From contig NZ_CP035033.1 in assembly GCF_004028275.1 (NCBI RefSeq), positions 1,860,001 to 1,924,000 of the forward strand: a stretch of DNA of 64,000 nucleotides. Direction: 5' to 3'. A model generated the notes under the pieces. It was not told the DNA's origin. It ran no database searches and saw nothing but the letters and a program-made list of their open reading frames with translations. The stretch comes from Hydrogenovibrio thermophilus. GTDB lineage: Bacteria > Pseudomonadota > Gammaproteobacteria > Thiomicrospirales > Thiomicrospiraceae. This document shows positions 10,861 through 21,634 of this stretch, in pieces. Position 1 is the stretch's first letter; each line of letters opens with the position of its first letter. The translations under genes were made by a program, and so were the position numbers.

Positions 10861-10912
10861 TTTGTGTTAAATTATCAAAATTATTAATTGCTAAAAAAGA
10901 TACTGATATCTC

Positions 10913-12106
10913 ATGGTTAAGACGCTTGGTTTTATTTTCACTTTCTTTGCATTTCTCAGCCCGGTTTGGGCCGACAGCATTCAAACTCCGCCTCCGGCCC
11001 AACCGGTTCCGCACGTTGTTCCATCACCGCCAAAAACAGCGGCCGAAGCCTATATCCTGATCGATTACAACAGTGGCAAAATCATTGCCAGCCAAAACGC
11101 TGACATGCGCGTCGAACCGGCCAGCTTAACCAAAATCATGACCGGTTACGTCGTCATCAACGAATTGAGCAACGGCAATATCAGCCTGGACGACATGGTG
11201 ACGATTTCACCGAAAGCCTGGAAAATGCCCGGCTCCAAAATGTTCATCGAAGTCGGTAAAAAAGTCTCTGTCCACGACTTGATCAAAGGCATGGTCATCC
11301 AATCCGGTAACGATGCCAGTGTGGCGCTGGCTGAGCACATTGCCGGCAGCGAAGAAGTCTTTGCCGAACTGATGAACAAATACGCCGAATCTCTGGGAAT
11401 GACGCACACTCATTACATGAACGCCACCGGCTTGCCCAACCCGGATCATTACACAACCGCGGAGGACCTGTCTATTTTGGCCCGCGCACTCATCAACAAG
11501 TTCCCGGAAGAATATGAGTGGTATGCCCAGAAAAAATTCACGTTCAATGGCATCACCCAATACAACCGCAACAAATTGCTTTGGCAAGACCCTTCCGTGG
11601 ACGGTTTAAAAACCGGGCACACCGAATCGGCTGGCTATTGCTTGGTAACATCGGCCAAACGTGATGACATGCGCTTGATTTCCGTCGTACTGGGAACGGA
11701 CAGCGCCAAACAACGCATTCAAGAAAGCCAAAAACTGCTGAATTACGGCTTCCGTTTCTTCGAAACCCACAAACTGTACCAAGCCGGTCAACGCTTGAAT
11801 GACGCACGGATTTGGGAAGGACAACAAGACACTGTCGGACTGGGCCTGGAAAACGACCTTTACGTCACCATTCCGCGTGGCCAATACAAAAACTTGAAAA
11901 TCGAATCCACCATCGACCCGAAAATCACGGCCCCGGTAAATGCCGATCAGCCACTGGGTGAATTGACCGTTTCACTGAACGATGAGACCATCTCCCAGAA
12001 GCAGCTGGTCAGCTTATCTCCAGTCGAAGAAGGTTCTTTCTTTAAGAAAATCCTGGACCAAATCAAACTGTTATTCAAAAGTTTGCTGGGGTTCCTGGGC
12101 CTTTAA
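10913..12106 (+). CDS. dacA: D-alanyl-D-alanine carboxypeptidase (PBP5/6 type)
   Basis: This enzyme trims the terminal D-Ala of peptidoglycan pentapeptides. The 397-residue precursor has a signal peptide cut after VWA (residue 20), active-site motifs Ser71-Leu-Thr-Lys74, Ser131-Gly-Asn133 and Lys233-Thr-Gly235, a C-terminal beta domain, and an amphipathic C-terminal helix (FFKKILDQIKLLFKSLLG) that anchors it to the periplasmic face of the membrane. It stands between rodA and a D-amino-acid transaminase, a common arrangement in gammaproteobacteria. Confidence 0.97.
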   Translation: MVKTLGFIFTFFAFLSPVWADSIQTPPPAQPVPHVVPSPPKTAAEAYILIDYNSGKIIASQNADMRVEPASLTKIMTGYVVINELSNGNISLDDMVTISPKAWKMPGSKMFIEVGKKVSVHDLIKGMVIQSGNDASVALAEHIAGSEEVFAELMNKYAESLGMTHTHYMNATGLPNPDHYTTAEDLSILARALINKFPEEYEWYAQKKFTFNGITQYNRNKLLWQDPSVDGLKTGHTESAGYCLVTSAKRDDMRLISVVLGTDSAKQRIQESQKLLNYGFRFFETHKLYQAGQRLNDARIWEGQQDTVGLGLENDLYVTIPRGQYKNLKIESTIDPKITAPVNADQPLGELTVSLNDETISQKQLVSLSPVEEGSFFKKILDQIKLLFKSLLGFLGL

Positions 12107-12119
12107 TTGAGGACAGCCT

Positions 12120-13001
12120 ATGGGAAAATCCGGACAAATCGCCTACCTGAACGGCGACTTCATTCCCATTGAAAAAGCCCAAATCTCCCCCCAGGACAGG
12201 GGGTTTTTATTTGGTGACGGGGTTTATGAAGTCATCCCCGTTTACAGCAAACGGCTGTTCACTTTCGAACCGCACCTGAAACGCCTCAAAAACAGTCTCG
12301 CCGCCACGGACATTATGAATCCCCTGGACGACGCCGGTTGGCGCAAACTTCTGCAGAAACTGGTCGATATGCATCCCTGGCCAGACCAATTCATCTACCT
12401 TCAAGTCACACGCGGCGTTCAAATGCAGCGCGACCATTTGCCCGCCGACAACTTGACCCCGACGCTCTACGCCTACACCAATGAATTAAAACCGGTTTCG
12501 GATGACATTCAAATCCATGGCATCAAAGCCGTCACACTGGACGATTTACGCTGGCAGCATTGCGACATCAAAGCCATTACACTGCTGCCCAATATCCTGA
12601 TGAAGATGACCGCCAAACAACAAGGCGCCGACGATGCCATTCTCCTTGACCGAGGCGGTTTCGTGACTGAAGGCACTTCCAGTAATGTGTTCATTGTCCG
12701 GGATGGACAACTGCAAACCCCGCCGCAAAGCACCGCACTGCTGTCTGGCATCACCCGCCAAGTCATTCTGGAACTGGCTGAACAACACAATATGCCTTTT
12801 AGCGAAACCCCATTGACCTTGCCCGACTTGCAAGCCGCCGATGAAATCTGGCTGACCAGTTCCACCAAATACGCCCTCCCCGTTACCCAACTCAACGGAC
12901 AGCCGGTCGGAAACGGTCAACCCGGCCAGGCCTGGCAAAAAATGCAACAACACTTTGAAAACGCCAAACAAGCCCATATAAACAAAGCATTAAACCAATA
13001 A
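12120..13001 (+). CDS. dat: D-alanine (D-amino acid) aminotransferase
   Basis: A fold-type IV PLP aminotransferase of 293 residues. GFLFGDGVYEVIPVY near the N-terminus, the Lys in DIKAITLLPN (Schiff-base lysine), EGTSSNVF and the late TSSTKYALPV are typical of D-amino-acid transaminases as opposed to IlvE. It interconverts D-Ala and D-Glu with 2-oxoacids and could supply cell-wall D-amino acids. It starts 13 bases after dacA. Palindrome copy 2 encodes Gln-Ala-Trp near the C-terminus. An aminodeoxychorismate-lyase role is less likely. Confidence 0.85.
   Translation: MGKSGQIAYLNGDFIPIEKAQISPQDRGFLFGDGVYEVIPVYSKRLFTFEPHLKRLKNSLAATDIMNPLDDAGWRKLLQKLVDMHPWPDQFIYLQVTRGVQMQRDHLPADNLTPTLYAYTNELKPVSDDIQIHGIKAVTLDDLRWQHCDIKAITLLPNILMKMTAKQQGADDAILLDRGGFVTEGTSSNVFIVRDGQLQTPPQSTALLSGITRQVILELAEQHNMPFSETPLTLPDLQAADEIWLTSSTKYALPVTQLNGQPVGNGQPGQAWQKMQQHFENAKQAHINKALNQ
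12926..12935. repeat. CCAGGCCTGG palindrome copy 2
   Basis: Exact copy inside the D-amino-acid transaminase gene, read as GQAWQ. Confidence 0.9.
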
Positions 13002-13024
13002 AGCCTAAACCGAGAACACACATT

Positions 13025-13309
13025 ATGACGGTCGATTTACACACTCCCGATAACGAATCGTTGATCGATTTTCCATGCGATTTTGAACTGAAAGCCATGG
13101 GTCGAAACAACGGAACCCTGGTGGAAACCGTATATGAAATCACCCAAAAATACGCGCCGGATGCCTCCCGCGACAACATTCGCATCAAGGACTCGAAGGG
13201 CAGCCGCTTCATTTCCGTCAATATCACCTTCCACGCCACCAGCCTGGAACAGTTGCACAGCATCTATGGTGAACTGAAGCAACACCCCGAAATCCTGATG
13301 ACACTGTAA
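13025..13309 (+). CDS. ybeD: YbeD / DUF493 family protein
   Basis: A 94-residue cytosolic protein of the YbeD (HP0495) family with a ferredoxin-like ACT-type fold and no known catalytic activity. It has the family's N-terminal DFPCDFELKAMG-like stretch (here FPCDFELKAMG) and the C-terminal SLEQLHSIYGELKQHPEI. In many gammaproteobacteria ybeD lies directly between dacA and lipB, exactly as here, which implies an unproved link to lipoate metabolism or the cell wall. Confidence 0.9.
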   Translation: MTVDLHTPDNESLIDFPCDFELKAMGRNNGTLVETVYEITQKYAPDASRDNIRIKDSKGSRFISVNITFHATSLEQLHSIYGELKQHPEILMTL

Positions 13310-13315
13310 GCAAAC

Positions 13316-13957
13316 ATGCCCGTTCACATTCGATCCCTCGGCCTGCAACCCTATGAGAACACCTGGCAGGCCATGCAAAACTTCACCAGCGAACGCTCCG
13401 ACGAGACCGACGATCAAATTTGGCTGGTCACCCACCCGCCGGTCTTCACCCAGGGCTTGAATGGCGACGCCAAGCACCTGCTCGGCCCGGCACACCAGAA
13501 CAACATCCCCATTATCCAAACCGATCGGGGCGGACAAGTCACCTACCACGGCCCAGGACAAGCCGTTGTGTATTTATTGCTGGATCTAAAACGGGCCAAA
13601 ATCGGGGTTCGCGACCTGGTCAGTCGAATGGAAAACACCATTATCGACTACTTAAGCACCCTCAACATTGATGCCAGTGCCCGCAAAGAGGCACCGGGCG
13701 TGTACGTTAACGGTGACAAAATAGCCTCCCTAGGCTTAAAAATCCGAAAACAACGCACTTATCACGGCTTGGCACTCAATCTCGAAATGGACATGAGCCC
13801 TTTCCACTGGATCACCCCCTGCGGCTTGGAAGGTATTCAAATGACTCAGGTCGCCGATCAATTGGAAGACACAACGGCCGTTCCCGACATGGACACCTGC
13901 CTGACCGAATTGAGTCAAATTTTATTAACCCATCTGGAACCGGAAATCTCCGGCTAA
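13316..13957 (+). CDS. lipB: Lipoyl(octanoyl) transferase LipB
   Basis: LipB moves the octanoyl group from acyl carrier protein to lipoyl domains, the first step of lipoate synthesis. The 213-residue protein has the motif [12 protein letters not shown] near residue 71, the catalytic Lys in [11 protein letters not shown], and the Cys thioester nucleophile in ITPCGLEG. It starts seven bases after ybeD and is followed by lipA, which has its own promoter. Confidence 0.97.
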   Translation: MPVHIRSLGLQPYENTWQAMQNFTSERSDETDDQIWLVTHPPVFTQGLNGDAKHLLGPAHQNNIPIIQTDRGGQVTYHGPGQAVVYLLLDLKRAKIGVRDLVSRMENTIIDYLSTLNIDASARKEAPGVYVNGDKIASLGLKIRKQRTYHGLALNLEMDMSPFHWITPCGLEGIQMTQVADQLEDTTAVPDMDTCLTELSQILLTHLEPEISG

Positions 13958-13970
13958 CACACGGCATTTC

Positions 13971-13998
13971 TTGAATAAAATCGCTTTGGCTCTATAAT
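13971..13998 (+). promoter_or_regulatory. lipA promoter
   Basis: TTGAAT (13971-13976), 16 bases, then a perfect TATAAT (13993-13998). The predicted start point near 14005 makes an in-frame TTG at 14006 an unlikely start and favours the ATG at 14030. Confidence 0.7.
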
Positions 13999-14029
13999 AA
14001 CGTCTTTGTTTTATTGGGTTTTCCAGCTT

Positions 14030-15043
14030 ATGACGTCACCACAAATGCACGAAATTTCTCTCGACGCCATCACCGGCTTGCAAAAAGACAGCCTGAAAGC
14101 GCGTAACGAACAGATGTCAAAAGGCGAATACAAAACCAAATCGCTGAAACACCGCCCGGACCCAAGCCAGCCCAAACTGAAAAAACCCAGTTGGATTAAA
14201 GCCAAATTACCGTCGGCCAAACACATTGGTCGAGTCAAGGAACTCAAACAAATTTTGCGCGAGCAAGGGTTAAACTCGGTGTGCGAAGAAGCTTCCTGCC
14301 CAAACCTGGGCGAGTGCTTCGGGCACGGCACGGCGACCTTTATGATTATGGGCCACATCTGCACACGCAAATGCCCTTTCTGCGATGTCACCCACGGCCG
14401 ACCGAATGCATTGGACGACAATGAACCGCAACATTTGGCCGACACCATCGCCGCCATGCAGCTCAATTACGTGGTCATCACCTCCGTGGACCGAGACGAC
14501 CTTCGAGACGGCGGCTCCGGTCACTTTTTGCAGTGCATTGATGCCATTCGCACCACCACACCGGACGTTAAAATCGAAACCCTCGTGCCCGATTTTCGCG
14601 GTCGATTGACCGTGGCTTTGGATACGCTCGCACAATCGCCCCCAGATGTGCTGAACCACAACTTGGAAACCATCCCACGTCTGTATGAAGAAGCGCGCCC
14701 AGGTGCGGATTACCAGGCCTCGTTAGACCTACTCAAACGCTTTAAAGCCATGCGCCCGGACACCACCACCAAATCCGGTCTGATGGTCGGATTAGGTGAA
14801 GAAATGGACGAAATTCTCGACGTCATGCGAGATTTACGCGCACACGATGTGGAAATGCTGACTGTCGGCCAGTACCTGCAACCGTCGGACTTCCACCTTG
14901 GCGTCAAACGCTACTGGACGCCGGACGAGTTCAAACAATTGGAACTGGCCGGCCTGGAAATGGGCTTCACCCACGTGGCGTCTGGCCCGATGGTTCGCTC
15001 TTCCTATCATGCCGACCTGCAAGCGCAAGGCCAATTTGCTTAA
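14030..15043 (+). CDS. lipA: Lipoyl synthase LipA
   Basis: A radical-SAM enzyme that inserts two sulfurs into the protein-bound octanoyl chain. In this 337-residue reading, Cys85, Cys90 and Cys96 bind the auxiliary 4Fe-4S cluster and the radical-SAM motif CTRKCPFC supplies Cys111, Cys115 and Cys118. A Lys-rich N-terminal extension of about 50 residues precedes the core. The start at 14030 was chosen because the promoter would place the transcript start about 25 bases upstream; the next Met (14045) is also possible. Confidence 0.96.
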   Translation: MTSPQMHEISLDAITGLQKDSLKARNEQMSKGEYKTKSLKHRPDPSQPKLKKPSWIKAKLPSAKHIGRVKELKQILREQGLNSVCEEASCPNLGECFGHGTATFMIMGHICTRKCPFCDVTHGRPNALDDNEPQHLADTIAAMQLNYVVITSVDRDDLRDGGSGHFLQCIDAIRTTTPDVKIETLVPDFRGRLTVALDTLAQSPPDVLNHNLETIPRLYEEARPGADYQASLDLLKRFKAMRPDTTTKSGLMVGLGEEMDEILDVMRDLRAHDVEMLTVGQYLQPSDFHLGVKRYWTPDEFKQLELAGLEMGFTHVASGPMVRSSYHADLQAQGQFA

Positions 15044-15067
15044 CCGTCTTACACAGGACTCCCGACC

Positions 15068-15931
15068 ATGAATAATTCGATTCAACGTTTTTTATTCAAA
15101 CACCTTAATATCCGTGGCCAGCATCTGCAAATTGACCAGGCCTGGCAGGAAATGATAAAAGACCGCCACTATACCGCGCCGTTGACCAAGGTGTTGGGGG
15201 AACTAACCGCCATGGCTGTCATGCTTGCCAATGGCATGAAACACACCGGCAAAGTTTCCATTCAAGTGCAAGGCAAAGGGCCGGTGAACTTATTGGTGGT
15301 CGAATCGACACACGATTTGAAAATCCGCGGCGTCGCCAAAACCAATACCACCCTGTCCAACGAATCCACATTGGATGAATTGCTGGGCGACGGCCAGATA
15401 CTGGTCACCATGGAAAACACCCAAACAAACGGTATTTTCCAATCCTATGTACCGCGCGAAGAAAACAGCATTGCCCAATCGTTTGAGGTATTTTTGAGCC
15501 AATCCGAACAGCAGCCATCCAAATTATGGCTGGCGGCCAATGAAACGGGCATTGGCGGCGTCATGATCCAAAAAATGCCTTCCACCGATGAGCATGACGA
15601 AGACGGTTGGGAACGCATTCATATGCTGACGGACACGATTAAAGACGACGAACTGATTGAACTGGATGCACAAACACTGTTGCACCGCCTGTTCCACGAA
15701 GAGACCATTGAATTGTTCGAGTCCCAAGACATTGCATATGAGTGCCCGCAAGATCGCAAACGCGTGGAAGAAATGCTGCTGTCACTGGGCGAAGCCGAAG
15801 CCCGAAAGATTTTGGAAGAGCACGGTGAAATCGTGGTACACAATGAAATCTGCAACTACCACATCCGTTTCACCAAAGAGGATGTGGATCAACTGTTTTC
15901 CAGCTCCGATTCGCAGCCGACATTGCAGTAA
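15068..15931 (+). CDS. hslO: Hsp33-family chaperonin with an incomplete zinc site
   Basis: Hsp33 is a cytosolic redox-regulated holdase that prevents aggregation during oxidative stress. The 287-residue protein follows the family along its length (MAVMLANGMKHTGKVSIQVQG; WERIHMLTDTIKDDEL). The C-terminal redox switch normally has four zinc cysteines (CxC and CxxC). Here the first pair reads Cys226-Pro-Gln228 and the second Asn259-Glu-Ile-Cys262, so only two remain, and no other Cys occurs in the protein. Nearby His and Asp might substitute, or thiol control may be lost. It follows lipA by 24 bases and ends at a bidirectional terminator. Palindrome copy 3 encodes QAW at residues 24-26. Confidence 0.93.
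   Translation: MNNSIQRFLFKHLNIRGQHLQIDQAWQEMIKDRHYTAPLTKVLGELTAMAVMLANGMKHTGKVSIQVQGKGPVNLLVVESTHDLKIRGVAKTNTTLSNESTLDELLGDGQILVTMENTQTNGIFQSYVPREENSIAQSFEVFLSQSEQQPSKLWLAANETGIGGVMIQKMPSTDEHDEDGWERIHMLTDTIKDDELIELDAQTLLHRLFHEETIELFESQDIAYECPQDRKRVEEMLLSLGEAEARKILEEHGEIVVHNEICNYHIRFTKEDVDQLFSSSDSQPTLQ
15136..15145. repeat. CCAGGCCTGG palindrome copy 3
   Basis: Exact copy inside hslO, read as DQAWQ. Confidence 0.9.
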
Positions 15932-15956
15932 ACCTGAAAGCCGGCATCAGGCCATA

Positions 15957-16004
15957 AAAAAACCGCCAGTCCCTTGTTTTTAAGCAATGAGGCCTGGCGG
16001 TTTT
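15957..16004. terminator. Bidirectional terminator between hslO and yaaA
   Basis: AAAAACCGCCAG pairs with CTGGCGGTTTT (15994-16004) around a loop of about 24 bases, flanked by A- and T-runs on either side. The right arm sits in a degenerate palindrome copy (TGAGGCCTGG, 15988-15997). Confidence 0.8.
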
Positions 16005-16028
16005 CTTATGCTGTTCATTCCGAAAATG

Positions 16029-16802
16029 TTAGTCAACTTGCTTTCGCGTAAACACCCAGTCTTTTTCGGATGATAAATCCGGCGCAAAGCGATAACCGTC
16101 ATAATCGAAATACTTCAAATCCTCAACCTGTTCAACCTGATTAACGGCCGCATAACGCGCCATCAAACCACGGGCGCGCTTGGCGTAAAAACTGATCATT
16201 TTATACTGACCGTTTTTCCAGTCTTTGAACTGAGGAGTGATGATGTCCGCGTTCAATTCTTTTTTCTTAATCGCTTTGAAATACTCATTGGAGGCCAGGT
16301 TCACCACCAAACGACTGTCCTGTTCGGCCAACTGCCGATTCAAGGCTTCGGCCAACTGATTTCCCCAGAAAGCATACAAATCTTTCCCTTCCGCATTGGC
16401 GAATTTGGTACCCATTTCCAAACGATAAGGCAAAATCAAATCCAACGGCTTCAACAAACCATACAAGCCGGACAGAATACGCAAATGATTCTGTAGATAC
16501 GACATTTGCGACTCATTAAGCGAAGACGCCTCCAGTCCTTGATACACGTCGCCTTTAAACAACAACACGGCTTGCTTGGCTTGATCGCCAAACGGCTGTT
16601 CCCATGCTTGGAAACGCTCATAGTTCAACTCGGCCAACTTGTCGCTCAAATGCATCAACCCGGCGACATCCACCGGCCCGAGTTGCTTCAAATCATCAAT
16701 CAAGCGCTGAGACTGCGTCAGGAATTCGGCCTCGGAAGACGGAACCGACGCTGGGGCGGGCGTTTCATCCAACGCTTTGGCTGGCGAGACTAAAAACAAC
16801 AT
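16029..16802 (-). CDS. yaaA: Peroxide-stress protein YaaA (DUF328)
   Basis: YaaA lowers intracellular free iron during peroxide stress in E. coli and has a DNA-binding fold. The 257-residue protein has family landmarks [12 protein letters not shown] at the start, [14 protein letters not shown] near residue 107, [13 protein letters not shown] and [13 protein letters not shown]. It is the last gene before the shared terminator with hslO. Biochemical function is only partly known. Confidence 0.93.
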   Translation of the reverse strand: MLFLVSPAKALDETPAPASVPSSEAEFLTQSQRLIDDLKQLGPVDVAGLMHLSDKLAELNYERFQAWEQPFGDQAKQAVLLFKGDVYQGLEASSLNESQMSYLQNHLRILSGLYGLLKPLDLILPYRLEMGTKFANAEGKDLYAFWGNQLAEALNRQLAEQDSRLVVNLASNEYFKAIKKKELNADIITPQFKDWKNGQYKMISFYAKRARGLMARYAAVNQVEQVEDLKYFDYDGYRFAPDLSSEKDWVFTRKQVD

Positions 16803-16864
16803 ATTCGCTCCTTGGAATTTTGGGTAGGGAAATTCAAATGAAACTTATTTTAGCGCCAAAACGC

Positions 16865-16890
16865 AAAAAGGGAAGCCACGCTTCCCTTTT
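16865..16890 (-). terminator. Terminator after the HicA-like gene
   Basis: AAAAGGGAAG (16866-16875), loop CCACG, CTTCCCTTTT (16881-16890); on the minus strand the 3' arm runs into further T. It lies 27 bases past the stop of the 88-residue gene. Confidence 0.8.
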
Positions 16891-16916
16891 CGGTTCAAAG
16901 TGCATCCGCTGTCCGT

Positions 16917-17183
16917 TTAAAGACCGTCCGGCGTCAGCCCTTGCTCTTCCAAGAAGTGGCGCAATTTGGTCACCTCTTCCTTATTGGCCAACTCATGGCC
17001 GTGATGTGGCAGCCCCAGCGTTAACTCGGCGTCATTCAATTTGATGTGCGCACGGTTGGCGTTGGACACATCAATCTCCGCACCGTAATGCTCCAAAGCC
17101 GAAGCCAGTTTCTTCCAGTCAATATTCGTCGCAATCGGGTGTGCAAACACTTTTTCAATCGTCACTTTATGTTTGTGGCTCAT
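16917..17183 (-). CDS. Small HicA-like protein, no HicB neighbour
   Basis: 88 residues. The sequence pattern (HPIATNIDWKKLASALEHYGAEI, here split as HPIATNIDW at 15-23 and a Gly-Ala-Glu-Ile near 35, then LPHHGHE and a C-terminal FLEEQGLTP) resembles short HicA/YcfA-type RNA-binding proteins of toxin-antitoxin loci. Family toxins have a His in the PH-rich motif; here HHGH sits at about 60-63. No HicB antitoxin is adjacent, and the gene has its own promoter and terminator, so it may be a domesticated single-gene relative. The assignment rests on pattern memory only. Confidence 0.55.
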   Translation of the reverse strand: MSHKHKVTIEKVFAHPIATNIDWKKLASALEHYGAEIDVSNANRAHIKLNDAELTLGLPHHGHELANKEEVTKLRHFLEEQGLTPDGL

Positions 17184-17258
17184 TTATTATCCTACTGATT
17201 TCAATCCATTCATCTGAGTGAGTAATCGGGCGTTATCCTTTGCCCCTTCTCAACTTTT

Positions 17259-17286
17259 AATATACTCTTATTGACGTAAAAGCCAA
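17259..17286 (-). promoter_or_regulatory. Promoter of the HicA-like gene
   Basis: On the minus strand TTGGCT (17281-17286), 16 bases, TATATT (17259-17264). The start point would lie about 70 bases before the ATG at 17183. Confidence 0.5.
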
Positions 17287-17310
17287 CTTAAAAAATTCTA
17301 TGAACGCGTG

Positions 17311-19031
<1,721 letters not shown>

Positions 19032-19234
19032 CGAATCTATTTCGGCTCCTTTGCCCGACCGAAGAAAGGTTTATCGTGATTGACCGCCGCTCACCTTACC
19101 ACTCGCGGTTTTATACCGCAGCCATGAGTATCGTAATCTCGTTTGCCTGCGTATTTTAACGCTTCAAAGGTAACGTCGGCGTTGTCTTTGCGGTAGAATA
19201 CCTGAATTATTCATCATTTACGATTTAACGCTGG

Positions 19235-21601
19235 ATGTCAATTCGAAGCCGCTCCATTTTATCAGGTTTTTTACTGCTACCGCTGTGGGCGCCGCCTATG
19301 GTGAAAGCGGCGGATGACAGCCCGATAAAAGCCGCTTCTCCGGTTTCCACCAACCCGGCCTGCTTACCGGCCTGGATTGCACCACCGATAACACCACCCG
19401 GTGTGCAAGCGGATCACTCCGCTGAAGCCGACAACATCTCTCAACCGGATGAACTCACTTACGACCTGACCGGGAATGTGGTATTAAAACGACCAGGCCT
19501 GGTGGTTTTGTCCGATCGTGTACAGCTCAACCGTCTGAACGAAGAAGCCAATGCGTTTGGTCAAGTCCAGTTCCAGCGAGACGGCTTGATTGTCACCAGC
19601 CAGAGTGCGCACCTTAACCATCAGAAGCAAACCGCGCAACTCAAAGACGCCCGTTACCAGTTCATCGACACTCGGGCGCACGGCACCGCCAAGCAAATTG
19701 ATGTCGACCAAAAAACCAACCTGGCCGAACTCGAAAAAGCCTCTTTCACCACCTGCCCCTTAGTGCAGTACAGTTGGCAGGCTCGTAACGGCGACATCGA
19801 GACCTCGGAAAAATACGACTGGGAGCTGGATTTCGGCCATTTGCAAATCAACAACAACAAACGCCGCATTTACGGCTACAACACTTGGCTGTACTTCCAA
19901 ACCGTGCCGGTGTTTTATACGCCTTACATCGACTTCCCGATGGATGACCGGGCTAGCGGCTTCCTATTCCCGACCATCGGAAGCTACCGCCCTCTGACGC
20001 GTGATACGGCGGAGAACTATGTCGCCGTCCCTTATTATTTCAATCTCGCCCCCAATTACGACGATACGTTGACCGTCATGAAAATGCAGGATCGCGGCTG
20101 GGTCGTGGACAATGAATTCCGCTACCTGCTCCCAAACAGCAGCGCTCAACTGAGTTTGACCGGTTTGAACGATCAGGTTACCTCAAAAGAAGGCTTAAGC
20201 TATATCGACGAAAACGGCGATCCCGCTTACGGCGAAAAGATTGAACAACGGTGGCGTGCTAAATTAATTGCCCAACAACAATGGGCGCCGGGCTTGAACA
20301 GCAATATTCTCTGGCACGAATTATCCGACAAATATTTCTATACCGATATTCCGGTGGAAAGCGCACTGGACAGCGCCAGTTATACCCAACGCTACATCAA
20401 CCTTAATTACAATAAGGACAATTTGCAAGCCGGCGTTCACATATTAAATTATTTACGCTTACGCGATGATGCAGCCTACAACTATGAAAAACGCCCGGAA
20501 GTCACGCTCAATTATTTTCACCCTTTCGAAACGGAAGGTCTGCGCAATGTCAGCATCAATCTGCCGATCACTTCCACCGAATTCCAAATCGCACCCCAAG
20601 CGCATAAACCGGAAGCCCAACGAAACGTCTTCTCGCCGTCCGCTCAATATCAGTATTACAAACCATACGGGAGTTTCAAAGCCGAGGCCGTGGCGAATAA
20701 AGTCCATTATTATATGGAAGACAATGGTTATAACACATCCGGGCAGAACCAACTCGATATCACCGTTCCGCAGTATGCGCTCCACGGTAAACTGATTTTC
20801 GAACGCGACTTTTCGCTCGCCGGATTCGACATGGTGCAAACCCTGGAACCGGAAGTGCAATACCTCTATGTCCCTTACCAGGATCAATCGCGCATTCCGC
20901 TATTTGACACCACCGCTCGCAGCTTGGACTTCACCAACCTGTTCAGCTACAACCGTTTTTCAGGCTCCGACCGTATCGGCGATACCAACCAAGTCTCAGC
21001 CGCTCTGACCACCCGCTTCCTGAAACGCGACGGCACGCCTCTGGCCGAAGCCGGTTTAGGGCAAATTTTTTACTTCGCCGACCGCCAGGTCACGCTCAAC
21101 AGTACGGCCACCGACACAGAACTGGCGCAAAACACCCAAAACGTTTCAGACTATTACGTCAAGCTGGGCTTTACCGCCGGGCCGGTTTACTTTGCCTCCA
21201 CCAGCCAGTACGATAACCGTAACTATGAACTGACCAACAGCAACAGTCGCTTGAAATTTGGCCTGTCGTCAGACTTTAACCTGTTGATGACGCACCTTAT
21301 CACCAACCAGAACCAACCAGGTGAACAGGAAGACCTCGCTGCGGGCCTGACTTGGCAACTGACGTCGAAATGGGGTGTCGGCGGTTACATCAATTACGAC
21401 TTCACCAAAGAACGAAAAACCGAAGTCCAAAGCGCCATCCGTTACGACAGCTGTTGCTGGGCCTCGGAACTGTCACTTAAGGAAACACAACTGGACAATG
21501 GGCTGTATAATTACAGCATCCAATACGTCATCGAGTTCAAAGGACTTAGCACCGTCGGCACGCCGTTCAAGGAATACTTAAACGACAAACTGAATTTTTA
21601 A
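19235..21601 (+). CDS. lptD: LPS-assembly outer-membrane protein LptD
   Basis: LptD is the beta-barrel that inserts lipopolysaccharide into the outer leaflet. The 788-residue precursor has a signal peptide ending near VKA (residue 25), an OstA-like jellyroll N-domain (about 70-200) and a long barrel rich in alternating aromatic strands. The disulfide cysteines match E. coli: Cys43 and Cys174 in the N-domain and the Cys740-Cys741 pair near the end. It heads lptD-surA-pdxA-rsmA-apaH. Palindrome copy 4 encodes RPGLV near residue 86-90. The ribosome site is weak. Confidence 0.97.
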   Translation: MSIRSRSILSGFLLLPLWAPPMVKAADDSPIKAASPVSTNPACLPAWIAPPITPPGVQADHSAEADNISQPDELTYDLTGNVVLKRPGLVVLSDRVQLNRLNEEANAFGQVQFQRDGLIVTSQSAHLNHQKQTAQLKDARYQFIDTRAHGTAKQIDVDQKTNLAELEKASFTTCPLVQYSWQARNGDIETSEKYDWELDFGHLQINNNKRRIYGYNTWLYFQTVPVFYTPYIDFPMDDRASGFLFPTIGSYRPLTRDTAENYVAVPYYFNLAPNYDDTLTVMKMQDRGWVVDNEFRYLLPNSSAQLSLTGLNDQVTSKEGLSYIDENGDPAYGEKIEQRWRAKLIAQQQWAPGLNSNILWHELSDKYFYTDIPVESALDSASYTQRYINLNYNKDNLQAGVHILNYLRLRDDAAYNYEKRPEVTLNYFHPFETEGLRNVSINLPITSTEFQIAPQAHKPEAQRNVFSPSAQYQYYKPYGSFKAEAVANKVHYYMEDNGYNTSGQNQLDITVPQYALHGKLIFERDFSLAGFDMVQTLEPEVQYLYVPYQDQSRIPLFDTTARSLDFTNLFSYNRFSGSDRIGDTNQVSAALTTRFLKRDGTPLAEAGLGQIFYFADRQVTLNSTATDTELAQNTQNVSDYYVKLGFTAGPVYFASTSQYDNRNYELTNSNSRLKFGLSSDFNLLMTHLITNQNQPGEQEDLAAGLTWQLTSKWGVGGYINYDFTKERKTEVQSAIRYDSCCWASELSLKETQLDNGLYNYSIQYVIEFKGLSTVGTPFKEYLNDKLNF
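19493..19502. repeat. CCAGGCCTGG palindrome copy 4
   Basis: Exact copy inside lptD, read as RPGLV. Confidence 0.9.
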
Positions 21602-21634
21602 ACCGAAACCGAAACATCACGCTTAGAGACTTGC

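Noticed and set aside
13993-14029. lipA starting at TTG 14006
   Set aside because: The codon would lie at or before the predicted transcript start from a strong promoter.
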